In this document: positions 1 through 8,321 of the stretch, in pieces
Layout: each line of letters starts with the position of its first letter
Numbering within the stretch: position 1 is the stretch's first letter
Origin: Lachnospiraceae bacterium
GTDB lineage: Bacteria > Bacillota_A > Clostridia > Lachnospirales > Lachnospiraceae
NCBI GenBank assembly: GCA_009911175.1
Contig: QXWX01000105.1
Location: forward strand, 1 to 22,682
Length of the DNA stretch: 22,682 bases
Direction of reading: 5' to 3'
Program-made: the position numbers and the translations under genes
The notes under the pieces: generated by a model
The model's database searches: none
What the model was told of the DNA's origin: nothing
Seen by the model: only the letters and a program-made list of their open reading frames with translations

Positions 1-1
1 A

Positions 2-43
2 AACTTTGAAAAATTGGCTGACAATGAATATATACGCAATTAG
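2..43 (+). CDS. Possible C-terminal tail of an upstream gene
   Basis: An open frame enters from the left edge and stops with TAG at 41-43, giving 13 visible residues (NFEKLADNEYIRN). The composition is plausible for a protein C-terminus. The promoter at 94-122 starts after this stop, so it would belong to a separate upstream transcript. No terminator hairpin is visible between 43 and 94. Thirteen codons are too few to identify a family, and the frame could be open by chance. Confidence 0.3.
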   Translation, partial: NFEKLADNEYIRN

Positions 44-93
44 ACAAAACTAACTCAAAATCACCTTTTAAAGCTGGGAAATATATATTAGTA

Positions 94-122
94 TTGAAAA
101 TATATAAAATTTGTGTTAATAT
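94..122 (+). promoter_or_regulatory. Candidate sigma-A promoter of the exopolysaccharide operon
   Basis: TTGAAA at 94-99 and TAATAT at 117-122 are separated by exactly 17 bases. The surrounding DNA is very AT-rich, as expected for a vegetative promoter in low-GC Gram-positives. Transcription would start near 129, leaving a 5' leader of about 210 nt before the first gene at 340. No other promoter of this quality is visible between here and the end of the operon. The start site is inferred from spacing only. Confidence 0.6.
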
Positions 123-128
123 TTACTC

Positions 129-339
129 AATATCATGGGCAGGGGGTTGCCGCAGAGCAGGGCACTTTACGTCTTTCCGGCAAAGAAGAAATCATGAGAA
201 GAATTTAGCAGATCAACGACAGGACAAATGGACAGGGTAAACTTTTTCTAAATTTAGGAAGGATACCCCTTTTTAGTGTACAGGGAAATCACCGGGAGTC
301 AGGAAAAAGATTATTTTAAGATGAGGATGGCGAAGAATA
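129..339 (+). promoter_or_regulatory. Structured 5' leader of the operon, candidate riboregulator
   Basis: This stretch has no convincing gene. It contains a hairpin pairing TTGCCG (147-152) with CGGCAA (178-183), and a second, terminator-like hairpin at 235-268 (listed separately). GGGGT at 143-147 is complementary to ACCCC at 265-269, the descending arm of the terminator-like hairpin, so a competing antiterminator pairing is possible. I compared it by eye with the c-di-GMP-I and c-di-GMP-II riboswitch consensus sequences and did not find their conserved cores. The ribosome site for the gene at 340 is a weak GAGGATGG at 323-330. Regulation by the leader is inference; the complementarities are read directly. 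Confidence 0.4.
235..274 (+). terminator. Candidate intrinsic attenuator in the operon leader
   Basis: GGGTA at 235-239 pairs with TACCC at 264-268. The inner part pairs CTA...TAG around an AATT loop near 251-254, with U-A and G-U pairs between. The hairpin is followed at once by CTTTTT (269-274). It lies downstream of the promoter and about 65 nt upstream of the first start codon, where a premature terminator would control the whole operon. The stem has an internal bulge and many weak pairs, so strength is uncertain. Confidence 0.45.
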
Positions 340-2532
340 ATGAATGTATTATTAATTGGCGGAGCCAGCAAGGTCATGGATACCATGATCGACAAACTAA
401 ACAAAAGCAATCACCGGATCTATCTGTTGACAGGGCAGAAGGGAAAGGATAAAGAACGCGGTATTTCCCGTAAGAGGGTTTTTGAGAAGTATGATTTTCT
501 ATATGACAGTGAGAGCGTCAAGGATGTGATGGAGAGTGTCAGGCCGGAGATCGTGCTGTTCATGGGCGCATATGATACGAATTTTGAGTGGAAGCACCAT
601 GGAAGGACAGAATCGGTACGTTATACATCATCCTTGATCAACATCCTGTCGGCATATTCCATGCTTGGAGGCGGACGTTTTGTATATCTTTCTTCTCAGG
701 AGGTATTCAGCAATTCCTATGCCAATGACATTCCGGAGACAGAAAAGGTATCTCCCAAGGGCTTTAAAGCACTGGCTGTAGCACAGGGCGAGGAACTGTG
801 CGGCAACTATCGGAACATGCAGGATGTAGATACGGTTGTTCTGCGGTTGGATCAGGTATACAGCGTGCCGCAGAAGGGACAAGAGGAAAGCAATCCATGC
901 TACAGGATGTGCCTGGAAGCATTGAAGAGAGGAAGCATTTCCGCAAATGGCAGAAACAGTTTTTCCATGCTGTATGTAAATGACGCGGTGGAACTTATTT
1001 ACAAGGTCATGACGGCGGAACAGGTTGGACAGCCCTGTTATCATATCTCATCGATGGAAGAGATCAACGAGATGGAGTTTGCACAGATCATCATTGAAAA
1101 GATGGGAGCGGGCATTACCATTACGGATCAGTCTGTGGGAGAGAAGTACCGGCACATACTGGACGGAAGAAACTATCAGAATGAATTTGGACAGCGGATC
1201 TTTACCCACTATCCGGAAGGCGTGGGAGAGGTCGCTGCGTTTATGAAGCGTTACAGTGACAGCTTCCTGAAATCCGAGGACGCAGGGGGCGGATGGGGAG
1301 GCAGGCTGCTGCACGGTACCAAAGTAGCTGCGAAAAGTCTGCTCCCGCTTTTGGAGAATCTGATCTGCTTTGTCATATTCTACATATTGTATGACCGGGC
1401 AGCAGGAAGCCAGTATTTTGGCAGACTTGATTTTTATCTGCTGTATGTATTGCTGTTTGCGGCAATCTACGGGCAGCAGGAAGCAATCTTTTCCGCGTTG
1501 CTCGCCTCCGTGGGATATTGTTTCCGGCAGACGGACGGGCATATACAGTTTGAAATCCTGTTGGATTATAATACATATGTCTGGATGGCACAGCTGTTTA
1601 TCGTAGGAATGGTGGTAGGTTATATTCGGGATCGCCTGCGTCATACACAGGACGATAAAGAGGAAGAACTGGGATATCTGTATGAAAGGATTGAAGATAT
1701 ATCAGAGATTAATGACAGTAATGTCCGGATGAAACGGAACTTTGAAGCACAGCTTGTCAATCACAAGGACAGCCTTGGAAAGATTTATGAGATTACCTCC
1801 AGCCTGGAAAGGTATGAAACCGAAGAAGTGCTGTTCTATGCAGCGCAGGTGCTGGGGGAACTGATGGACAGCCGGGATGTGGCTTTATATATCGTAGCCA
1901 ACAGGGACTACGCCAGACTCTTTTCCGCAACCTCTCCAGAGGCGCGCAAGCTGGGAAATTCCGTAAAGTATACGGCTATGGGTGATATGTACCATGAGCT
2001 GAGCAATGGCCGGGTCTATATTAATAAGAATATGGAGGCAGAACTTCCGCTGATGGCCAGCGCCGTATATGCTGAGGACGAGATGCAGCTGATCCTGATG
2101 GTATGGGGCATTCCGTGGCAGAGGATGACTCTGTCAGAGGCAAATCGGCTGACGGTGATCGGAACATTGATCCAGAACGCGTCCGTACGCGCCAGCCGTT
2201 ATCTGGAAAGTCTGAAGGGCCAGCGCTATATTCAGGGAACCAGCGTACTCAACGAGGGTGCATTTACGCAGCTGGTGAAGGCATTTCTTGATGCCAAGAG
2301 CAAAGGCCTTACAGAATGTACGTTGGTAGAGATCGTGACAGGTTATCAGGGGTATGAACAGGCTTCCGCATTGCTGGAGAGCTGCATACGTCAGACAGAC
2401 TATATGGGGACTATGGAGGGCGGAAAGCTTTATATCCTGCTTTCCAATACGGATCTGGAGAATGCGGAAGGCGTCCGGGATCGTTTTCGGAAGCTTGGCT
2501 ATGAGAGCCTGCTAAAGGAGGTCTTGGTATGA
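340..2532 (+). CDS. pelD: PelD-like c-di-GMP receptor with N-terminal degenerate SDR/epimerase-like domain
   Basis: Inner-membrane regulatory subunit expected to activate the Pel synthase when c-di-GMP binds. Four parts are visible in 730 residues. Residues 1-310 resemble an extended SDR/NAD-epimerase (VLLIGG at the start, FVYLSS at 114-119). Four membrane segments lie at about 334-429. A GAF-like domain spans about 485-620, and a GGDEF-like domain about 630-725. The GGDEF motif is degenerate (EGGKL, 693-697), so diguanylate cyclase activity is unlikely. RQTD at 684-687 sits exactly five residues before it, as the RxxD inhibitory site does in GGDEF proteins, and matches how PelD binds c-di-GMP. 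The SDR part lacks the GxxGxxG pattern and a recognisable YxxxK catalytic pair. Classical Pseudomonas PelD has no such domain. The gene overlaps the next by ATGA. The PelD assignment is strong because of the pelEFG neighbours; the role of the SDR part is unknown. Confidence 0.88.
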   Translation: MNVLLIGGASKVMDTMIDKLNKSNHRIYLLTGQKGKDKERGISRKRVFEKYDFLYDSESVKDVMESVRPEIVLFMGAYDTNFEWKHHGRTESVRYTSSLINILSAYSMLGGGRFVYLSSQEVFSNSYANDIPETEKVSPKGFKALAVAQGEELCGNYRNMQDVDTVVLRLDQVYSVPQKGQEESNPCYRMCLEALKRGSISANGRNSFSMLYVNDAVELIYKVMTAEQVGQPCYHISSMEEINEMEFAQIIIEKMGAGITITDQSVGEKYRHILDGRNYQNEFGQRIFTHYPEGVGEVAAFMKRYSDSFLKSEDAGGGWGGRLLHGTKVAAKSLLPLLENLICFVIFYILYDRAAGSQYFGRLDFYLLYVLLFAAIYGQQEAIFSALLASVGYCFRQTDGHIQFEILLDYNTYVWMAQLFIVGMVVGYIRDRLRHTQDDKEEELGYLYERIEDISEINDSNVRMKRNFEAQLVNHKDSLGKIYEITSSLERYETEEVLFYAAQVLGELMDSRDVALYIVANRDYARLFSATSPEARKLGNSVKYTAMGDMYHELSNGRVYINKNMEAELPLMASAVYAEDEMQLILMVWGIPWQRMTLSEANRLTVIGTLIQNASVRASRYLESLKGQRYIQGTSVLNEGAFTQLVKAFLDAKSKGLTECTLVEIVTGYQGYEQASALLESCIRQTDYMGTMEGGKLYILLSNTDLENAEGVRDRFRKLGYESLLKEVLV

Positions 2533-3491
2533 CACTGACAAGGGAAGAGCATTTGTTCGTAATGATCCTTGTGATCAATCTGGCGGTGGCAGCGGCCTAT
2601 CTGATATGCGGACTGTTTATTGCCGTGCCCATCAGGAAAAAGAAGAATGAAGAAGCGGAATTTTTGTATGATGGCAGGAAAACCTACATCATCCGATTTT
2701 TTATCATGGTGCTCTGTCCTGTGGTTGCTCCTGTATTTTTCTTCGTGACCCACCTGCTGTATCTGACAATTTTCAGATTCCAGGTAAATCTGGAAGATGT
2801 CATTTTTGATAAAAGCCGTGTGAAGACACAGGTAAAGGCCAATGAAGAGCGGGAACGCAATGTGATCCCTGTAGAAGATGCCCTTGCAGTCAGTGATGAG
2901 AAGAATCTGCGGGTGGCCATGATGAATATCATCAAGGGGGATATGCAGGAATCTCTGTCATCGGTGGCCTTGGCTTTGAATTCGGAGGATTCGGAATCGG
3001 CACATTATGCGGCTTCTATCCTGAGCGACAGACTGAATGAATTTCGTATGGGTGTACATAAGTTGTACCGTCAGATGAAGGAAGAGGATCAAGGCTCCGA
3101 GCAGATAGAATACGAAGTGGCATTGATCGCATACATGGAGGATTTCCTGAGCCAAAGAGTTTTCATGGATCTGGAGCAGGACCGGTTTGTACGAATGTTG
3201 GAAGAGGCTATGGAATTGCTCTATGAAAAAAATGCTTCCAGGATTACTCCGGATTGGTATGAGGGTCTGTGTATGCGGCTGCTGGAAAGCAGGAATTTTG
3301 AAAATGTGGAAAAATGGTGTATTAGATTAGAAGAACAGTACCCAAATGAATTGTGTGCCTATACCTGCAGATTGAAATTGTATTTTACCGTAAAAAACAG
3401 GGATGCATTTTTTCAGACACTCAACGCTTTGAAGAATTCGAATATCATCATTGACAGTGATACGCTGGAAATGATTAGGATTTTCAGCTAA
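2529..3491 (+). CDS. pelE: PelE-like membrane protein of the Pel synthase complex
   Basis: A 320-residue protein with two N-terminal membrane segments (about 10-33 and 55-80) and a cytoplasmic, charged, helix-rich remainder with TPR-like spacing (for example ENVEKWCIRLEEQYPNELC near the C-terminus). This matches the layout of PelE, which holds PelD and PelF together at the membrane in Pseudomonas. The start ATG overlaps the pelD stop (ATGA) and is preceded by a strong AAAGGAGG site at 2515-2522, so the two are probably translationally coupled. Sequence identity within PelE is generally low. The call rests on topology plus position between pelD and the PelA/PelF genes. Confidence 0.75.
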   Translation: MTLTREEHLFVMILVINLAVAAAYLICGLFIAVPIRKKKNEEAEFLYDGRKTYIIRFFIMVLCPVVAPVFFFVTHLLYLTIFRFQVNLEDVIFDKSRVKTQVKANEERERNVIPVEDALAVSDEKNLRVAMMNIIKGDMQESLSSVALALNSEDSESAHYAASILSDRLNEFRMGVHKLYRQMKEEDQGSEQIEYEVALIAYMEDFLSQRVFMDLEQDRFVRMLEEAMELLYEKNASRITPDWYEGLCMRLLESRNFENVEKWCIRLEEQYPNELCAYTCRLKLYFTVKNRDAFFQTLNALKNSNIIIDSDTLEMIRIFS

Positions 3492-3503
3492 GGAGAGAAA
3501 GAA

Positions 3504-5327
3504 ATGATATCACGTTGGAATTATCTTGCCATCACGACAGTCATGCTGGTTGTGTTTTTTCTGTTCCAGTTTACCAATGTTGCACTGGAAAGCTGGGATG
3601 GTTATGAAGAAAATTCATATTATCAGGATCGGGACGAACTTCTGGGAGAGAGCAGTGCTTATAAGTTCGAATCCGGAGAGTCAGAGACCGGAGCTGCCAC
3701 TGAGAATCCCAGGGAACGGGTGGTTTATATCGGAGCCGTGACAGGGAACATAGAAGATGTTGTATGCACATGGACGACATATACAAAGCGCAGCATGGCC
3801 AGCTATGAATCATTGGAGGCATACGAAAAAGCTGAGCAGAAAAGCAAGGCTTCTTCTCCAGAAATGCTCATATTAAATGCAGAGGATATGGACTGGAACC
3901 AGAAGGAATTATGCGGCATCCTGGAAGCATGTGTAGATGCAGGGACTGATCTGGTATTCTGCAATCTGCCGGAGGTGTCCGTGATTAAAGACAATGCCCG
4001 CCTGAGGAAACTTTTGGGGATTGAACAAGTAAAAGAAGAATCTGCGAAGCTGGAAGGAGTATATCTGAAAGAAGGATTTTTGCTGGGAGGCGAAGCCGTA
4101 TACCGGGCAGAAGACGAGGAAGAGAATGAGAAAAGGCAGGATATGGAACTGACATTTCCATATTATATTCTGGGTAAGAACGCAGAGACTTATATGCGGG
4201 GTATTACGAAAGAATTATTGAAAGAGGAAGAGGATTATCCGGCGGTGATCTGGAGAAACAGCTTCAACAAAGCACATGTGTTCGCGGTAAATGGTGGATA
4301 CATGGAAGATGTTACTGGCATGGGACTTCTGACTGCTATGGCCTCCAGAATGAATGACTATGAGATTTATCCTGTGGTGAATGCGCAGAATATGGTGATT
4401 GTGAATTATCCGGGATTTGCGTCAGAAAATAATGCGGAGATCAAAGCACGCTATGGTCAGACGATGTCAAGACTGCTACGGGATGTCGCATGGCCTTCGA
4501 TCGTAGCTGTGTATCGGCAGAATACGCTGGGACTCTCCTGTATGCTTACTCCGCAGTATGATTATGAGGATGATTCCTTTCCAAACCAGACTGAGCTTAA
4601 GTATTACATGAGACGTATCCGGGAGCAGGGGGCGGAAGCGGGCCTGTCAGGAAACAGTATATCCGACATGGAGCTTCGCAGGAAGCTGATAGAGGACCAG
4701 CGGTTCATGGGAAAAGAGCTTCCGGATTATCGTGTTTCTTCTTTTTATGCAGGCGGTTTGGAAGAGAAAGATGTGGAAGCTGCTTTAAATGAAGAGATTT
4801 TGGAGCCTGTACGGACGGTTGTCACGGATTATCACGGAGAAAATGATCTGATCAGCTACCAGACAGAAGATATCACCAGACAGAGTACACTGTCTGATGG
4901 AACGGAGCATACTTACCGTGAAGATTTTCGGATGCGGAGCGTGCAGACTGCGTTGGGATACAGCAGCGTGCGGATGGACATGGGGCGGGTTGCATATCCT
5001 GAGGGTGAGGAGGATACCCTGGAAAAGGTGCTTTCTGAATTCGGCGGCAATATTCAGTATTATTGGCAGAATTTCAAAGGATTTTCAGGGACTACCGTAT
5101 CAGAATGCGATGACAGGATCCGTAATTTTCTGGCATTGGATTATACGGACAGCCGAAAGGACAATGTGATTCATTTGGAAAGTAATGCAGGCAATCCTGT
5201 ATGGTTCGTATTGAGGACTCAAAATGAACGGATCACCCATGTAGACGGAGGAAGCTGGAAGCAGTTGGAAGACGGAGCATGGCTGATTGAAGCAGAGAAT
5301 TCGGATGTGAAGATAGAATTGGAGTAA
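3504..5327 (+). CDS. PelA-like/DUF2194-type membrane-anchored protein without hydrolase domain
   Basis: A 607-residue protein with one N-terminal membrane anchor (about 7-24), the rest predicted outside the cell. The middle (about 70-330) looks like an alpha/beta Rossmann or glutamine-amidotransferase-like domain. The following part (about 340-520) looks like a divergent polysaccharide deacetylase barrel, starting at GLSCMLTPQYDYEDD (residues near 343-357) and with DYHGEND at 442-448. A beta-rich tail follows. Pseudomonas PelA has hydrolase, reductase-like, deacetylase and jelly-roll domains in order; here the first seems to be absent. The usual CE4 TFDDG motif is not seen, so metal-dependent deacetylation is uncertain. 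I recall this architecture being labelled DUF2194, but could not check. A start at 3504 follows AAGGAGAG. Its likely job is to modify the Pel-type polymer on export. Confidence 0.6.
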   Translation: MISRWNYLAITTVMLVVFFLFQFTNVALESWDGYEENSYYQDRDELLGESSAYKFESGESETGAATENPRERVVYIGAVTGNIEDVVCTWTTYTKRSMASYESLEAYEKAEQKSKASSPEMLILNAEDMDWNQKELCGILEACVDAGTDLVFCNLPEVSVIKDNARLRKLLGIEQVKEESAKLEGVYLKEGFLLGGEAVYRAEDEEENEKRQDMELTFPYYILGKNAETYMRGITKELLKEEEDYPAVIWRNSFNKAHVFAVNGGYMEDVTGMGLLTAMASRMNDYEIYPVVNAQNMVIVNYPGFASENNAEIKARYGQTMSRLLRDVAWPSIVAVYRQNTLGLSCMLTPQYDYEDDSFPNQTELKYYMRRIREQGAEAGLSGNSISDMELRRKLIEDQRFMGKELPDYRVSSFYAGGLEEKDVEAALNEEILEPVRTVVTDYHGENDLISYQTEDITRQSTLSDGTEHTYREDFRMRSVQTALGYSSVRMDMGRVAYPEGEEDTLEKVLSEFGGNIQYYWQNFKGFSGTTVSECDDRIRNFLALDYTDSRKDNVIHLESNAGNPVWFVLRTQNERITHVDGGSWKQLEDGAWLIEAENSDVKIELE

Positions 5328-5331
5328 GAAG

Positions 5332-6819
5332 ATGAGAATCTGTATAATAGCGGAGGGATGTTATCCCTATGTGGTGGGAGGTGTATCCAGTTGGATACAC
5401 AGCATGATCTGTTCCTTTCCAAAGCAGGAATTTGTGATCCAGACTATTGTGGCAGACCGTTCGTTGCGTGGGAAGTATGTATATGAACTGCCTCCAAATG
5501 TGACAGAGGTACATGAGGTATATCTCAATGATTCTGATTGGGGCAGGAAAAGGATGCGGAAGCACCGGATGAATAAAAAGGAATACCAGGCTTTGCGAAG
5601 TCTCCTGCTCGGCCAGAAGATCGAGTGGGAAGTACTGTTTGATTATTTCCGAAAACACCAGGTGTCTTTGAACGGTATGCTGATGGGAAGGGATTTTCTG
5701 GACGCAGTGACGGAATTTTATCAATTGAATTACAGCCAGGTTGTATTTACGGATTTCCTATGGATGATGCGCTCCATATACCTGCCGTTGTTCACAGTGC
5801 TCCAGGCAGAGCTTCCAAAGGCAGATTTGTATCATTGCATCTGCACAGGTTATGCAGGCGTGCTGGGAAGTATGGCAAAATATTTCCATGGTGGTCGTAT
5901 GCTCATATCTGAGCATGGGATCTATACCCGTGAACGGGAAGAAGAGCTGATCATGGCAAAATGGGTCAAGGATATCTATCAGAATATCTGGATCGAACAG
6001 TTCTACAAGATGTCCAGCCTTGCATATGAAAGGGCGGATATGGTGACCAGCCTGTATGAACACGCAAGAGAACTTCAGGTAGAGCTGGGCTGTCCCATCG
6101 AAAAGACGATGATCGTGCCGAATGGAATCCGGGTAGAGGATTTTCAGAATCTTCCGGGAAAGACAGAAGAGGATCAGGGAAAGATCAATATTGGCGCCGT
6201 ACTGCGGGTGACTCCGGTAAAGGATGTCATGACTTTGCTCCAGGCGTTTGGATTTGCAAAGGAAAGAGAACCGTCCTTGAAGCTGTGGATTATGGGATCT
6301 TGGGAGGAAGACGCAGAGTATGCGGAAGAATGCTTTGGCCTGGTCAGGACGATGGGGATTCCGGATGTTGAATTTACAGGCAATGTCAATGTACGGGAGT
6401 ATTACGGCCGGATGGATATGACGGTTTTGACCAGCATCAGTGAGGGACAGCCACTTGTCATCCTGGAAAGCTTCGCGGCCCAGAAACCAGTGATCGCGAC
6501 CAATGTAGGAAACTGTCGGGGGCTGGTTCTTGGAGAATATGATGATTACGGTGCAGCAGGAATGGTTACACGGATCATGAACGTGGAGGAAATCGCATAC
6601 GCCATGACTGCACTCGCAAGGAATGAAGATATGCGTATTCAGATGGGAAAGAACGGATATCAAAGAGTCTTGTCTCGCTATCAGCTTTCACATCTGCAGG
6701 ATGGCTACAAAAAAATATATAGGGACTTTGCGGAAAGTATGCAGCTTGCCTGGGAAGAAGAGGGGCAGAAGGCAGAAGAAGAGAAGCCGCAGCTGGATGC
6801 AGACAGCGGGAGGAATTAG
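5332..6819 (+). CDS. pelF: PelF glycosyltransferase (GT4 family), Pel polymer synthase
   Basis: Cytoplasmic GT-B glycosyltransferase that polymerises the Pel chain from UDP-sugar, in 495 residues. Family hallmarks are clear. The N-terminus reads EGCYPYVVGGVSSWIH (8-23), SEHGIYTREREEE lies at about 193-205, and PNGI at 263-266. The sugar-nucleotide region has RVTPVKDV (292-299) and the GT4 E-x7-E motif EGQPLVILE (371-379). These are typical PelF signatures, and the length is normal. The last about 25 residues are rich in Glu and Lys and look like a flexible tail. It starts four bases after the previous stop and is followed directly by pelG, with the ribosome site for pelG overlapping its own end. 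Confidence 0.95.
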   Translation: MRICIIAEGCYPYVVGGVSSWIHSMICSFPKQEFVIQTIVADRSLRGKYVYELPPNVTEVHEVYLNDSDWGRKRMRKHRMNKKEYQALRSLLLGQKIEWEVLFDYFRKHQVSLNGMLMGRDFLDAVTEFYQLNYSQVVFTDFLWMMRSIYLPLFTVLQAELPKADLYHCICTGYAGVLGSMAKYFHGGRMLISEHGIYTREREEELIMAKWVKDIYQNIWIEQFYKMSSLAYERADMVTSLYEHARELQVELGCPIEKTMIVPNGIRVEDFQNLPGKTEEDQGKINIGAVLRVTPVKDVMTLLQAFGFAKEREPSLKLWIMGSWEEDAEYAEECFGLVRTMGIPDVEFTGNVNVREYYGRMDMTVLTSISEGQPLVILESFAAQKPVIATNVGNCRGLVLGEYDDYGAAGMVTRIMNVEEIAYAMTALARNEDMRIQMGKNGYQRVLSRYQLSHLQDGYKKIYRDFAESMQLAWEEEGQKAEEEKPQLDADSGRN

Positions 6820-6821
6820 GG

Positions 6822-8303
6822 ATGGCTGGTGTAGGAGTAAAGCTGAATCGAATATTTGAAAAGAAATCTATAGCGGCAGACCTGGTAGGATTTGTGTACA
6901 GCGTTGTGATCACGATCGCCCCTATGATTGTGATCATTGCGAATATCCTGCTGATCGGCTGGAAATTAGGCTTTAACGAGGAAGCATATTTGACTCGGGA
7001 ACTGTTTTCCTGTACAATACTGTATACGTTTATCTTCGCATTGCTGGTTGTAGCTCCGTTCAATGCCGTGTTGTCCAAATATATGCAGGATGCCATTTAT
7101 GCGGAGCGGTATGAAGATATTCTGCCATGCTATTATATCGGGCTGCTGATGACAATGATTCTTGGCTGTCTGATTGGTATTCCGTTTTGTCTTTGGGAGC
7201 ATTTTGTGGGCGGGGTAGAGGTCTACTATGTATTTACCGGATTCTGTGCCTATATTTCCATGATACTGGTATTTTATTCTATGGTATATTTGTCCATCTG
7301 TAAGGACTATGAAAGAATCTCTATTTTCTTCCTGATCGGTATGGCAGGAGCATTTATCCTTGCATGGGTACTGAAATACCGATGCGGATGGAATACGGCA
7401 TACAGCATGCTGTTCGCACTGACATTAGGTTTCTTATTGATCGGGATCCTGGAATTTGCGGCTGTGAAGAGATATTTTGCCAGAAACAGCAATCGGTTTC
7501 TGCCTGTGCTAAAATATTTTGTGAAATGGTGGCCGCTGGTAGTGACGAATTTTTTCTATATCCTGGGGCTTTATATTCATAATTTTGTCTTCTGGACATC
7601 AGAATCAAGGATGGTAGTCGTAAAGAGCTTTGTATGCAACCAGCCTTATGATATGGCGACTTGCCTCGCCATGTTTACGAATATCTCGGCAACCGTGATC
7701 TTTATCACCCATGTGGAAATGCATTTCCACGAGAAATATAAGATCCATTCCGAGGCTGTAATCGGCGGAAAGAAAAGTGAGATTGAGAGCGCCAAGCGGC
7801 GGATGTTCCGTCAGCTGGGAAGCGAACTGATGAATCTGATGCGTGTACAGTTTATTATATCCGTAGTAATCTATTTACTGTGTATCGTGGTACTGCCGCA
7901 GTTTGGGTTTGCAGGGTCGGTTTTGCAGATTTATCCTTGTCTGGCAGCAGGATATTTTATCCTGTTTTTGATGTATGCGGCAATCCTGTTTCTTTATTAC
8001 TACAATGATCTGACAGGAGCAATCTTGACGACGCTGAGCTTTTGCGGAGTAACCTTTATGTGCAGCTTATTTTCCATGCAGCTTACAGAGATCTGGTATG
8101 GGATGGGTGTTGTATTGGGCTCCTTTACCGGGTGGACGGTAGCTTACATTCGCCTGCGCTGGGTTGAGCGGCATCTGGATACCCATATATTCTGTCAGGG
8201 AATGCTTCTAAAACAGGAATTTGCTCCAAGACCTTCGGGATTGGTATATCGGCTCCAAACAGAAGAGAATAAGGAACATAAAAAATCCGGAATCATAGAA
8301 TGA
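6822..8303 (+). CDS. pelG: PelG polysaccharide transporter (MOP flippase-like)
   Basis: A polytopic membrane protein of 493 residues with about twelve hydrophobic segments spread over its whole length. It belongs by position and topology to PelG, the MOP/Wzx-like transporter that partners with PelF, PelD and PelE to move the polymer across the membrane. The N-terminus (GVKLNRIFEKKSIAADLVGF) and internal segments such as FVKWWPLVVTNFFYILGLYI are typical. The ATG lies two bases after the pelF stop, with GGGAGGAATT overlapping that stop. No oddity is seen inside the gene. Confidence 0.93.
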   Translation: MAGVGVKLNRIFEKKSIAADLVGFVYSVVITIAPMIVIIANILLIGWKLGFNEEAYLTRELFSCTILYTFIFALLVVAPFNAVLSKYMQDAIYAERYEDILPCYYIGLLMTMILGCLIGIPFCLWEHFVGGVEVYYVFTGFCAYISMILVFYSMVYLSICKDYERISIFFLIGMAGAFILAWVLKYRCGWNTAYSMLFALTLGFLLIGILEFAAVKRYFARNSNRFLPVLKYFVKWWPLVVTNFFYILGLYIHNFVFWTSESRMVVVKSFVCNQPYDMATCLAMFTNISATVIFITHVEMHFHEKYKIHSEAVIGGKKSEIESAKRRMFRQLGSELMNLMRVQFIISVVIYLLCIVVLPQFGFAGSVLQIYPCLAAGYFILFLMYAAILFLYYYNDLTGAILTTLSFCGVTFMCSLFSMQLTEIWYGMGVVLGSFTGWTVAYIRLRWVERHLDTHIFCQGMLLKQEFAPRPSGLVYRLQTEENKEHKKSGIIE

Positions 8304-8321
8304 TGAGAAGGGGGGAGAGAT

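Noticed and set aside
135..197. A 20-codon leader frame (ATG 135 to TGA 195-197) in the 5' leader
   Set aside because: It would begin only a few bases after the predicted transcript start, leaving no room for a ribosome site, and its residue pattern has no run of one amino acid as in leader-peptide attenuators.
129..230. c-di-GMP-I or c-di-GMP-II riboswitch in the leader
   Set aside because: Only short matches such as GGGCACTT were seen; the conserved tetraloop-receptor and ligand-binding core of class I and the pseudoknot partners of class II are not present by eye.
1048..1644. A 198-codon minus-strand frame inside pelD
   Set aside because: Same reasoning: antisense to a clear coding region with no recognisable domain or start signal.
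340..2532. PelD as an active diguanylate cyclase
   Set aside because: The active-site GGDEF is replaced by EGGKL, so the metal- and GTP-binding residues are missing; a receptor role fits better.
5758..6663. A 301-codon open frame on the minus strand inside pelF
   Set aside because: It is the complement of a well-supported gene, rich in His, Cys and Pro with no family pattern or ribosome site; a shadow frame.
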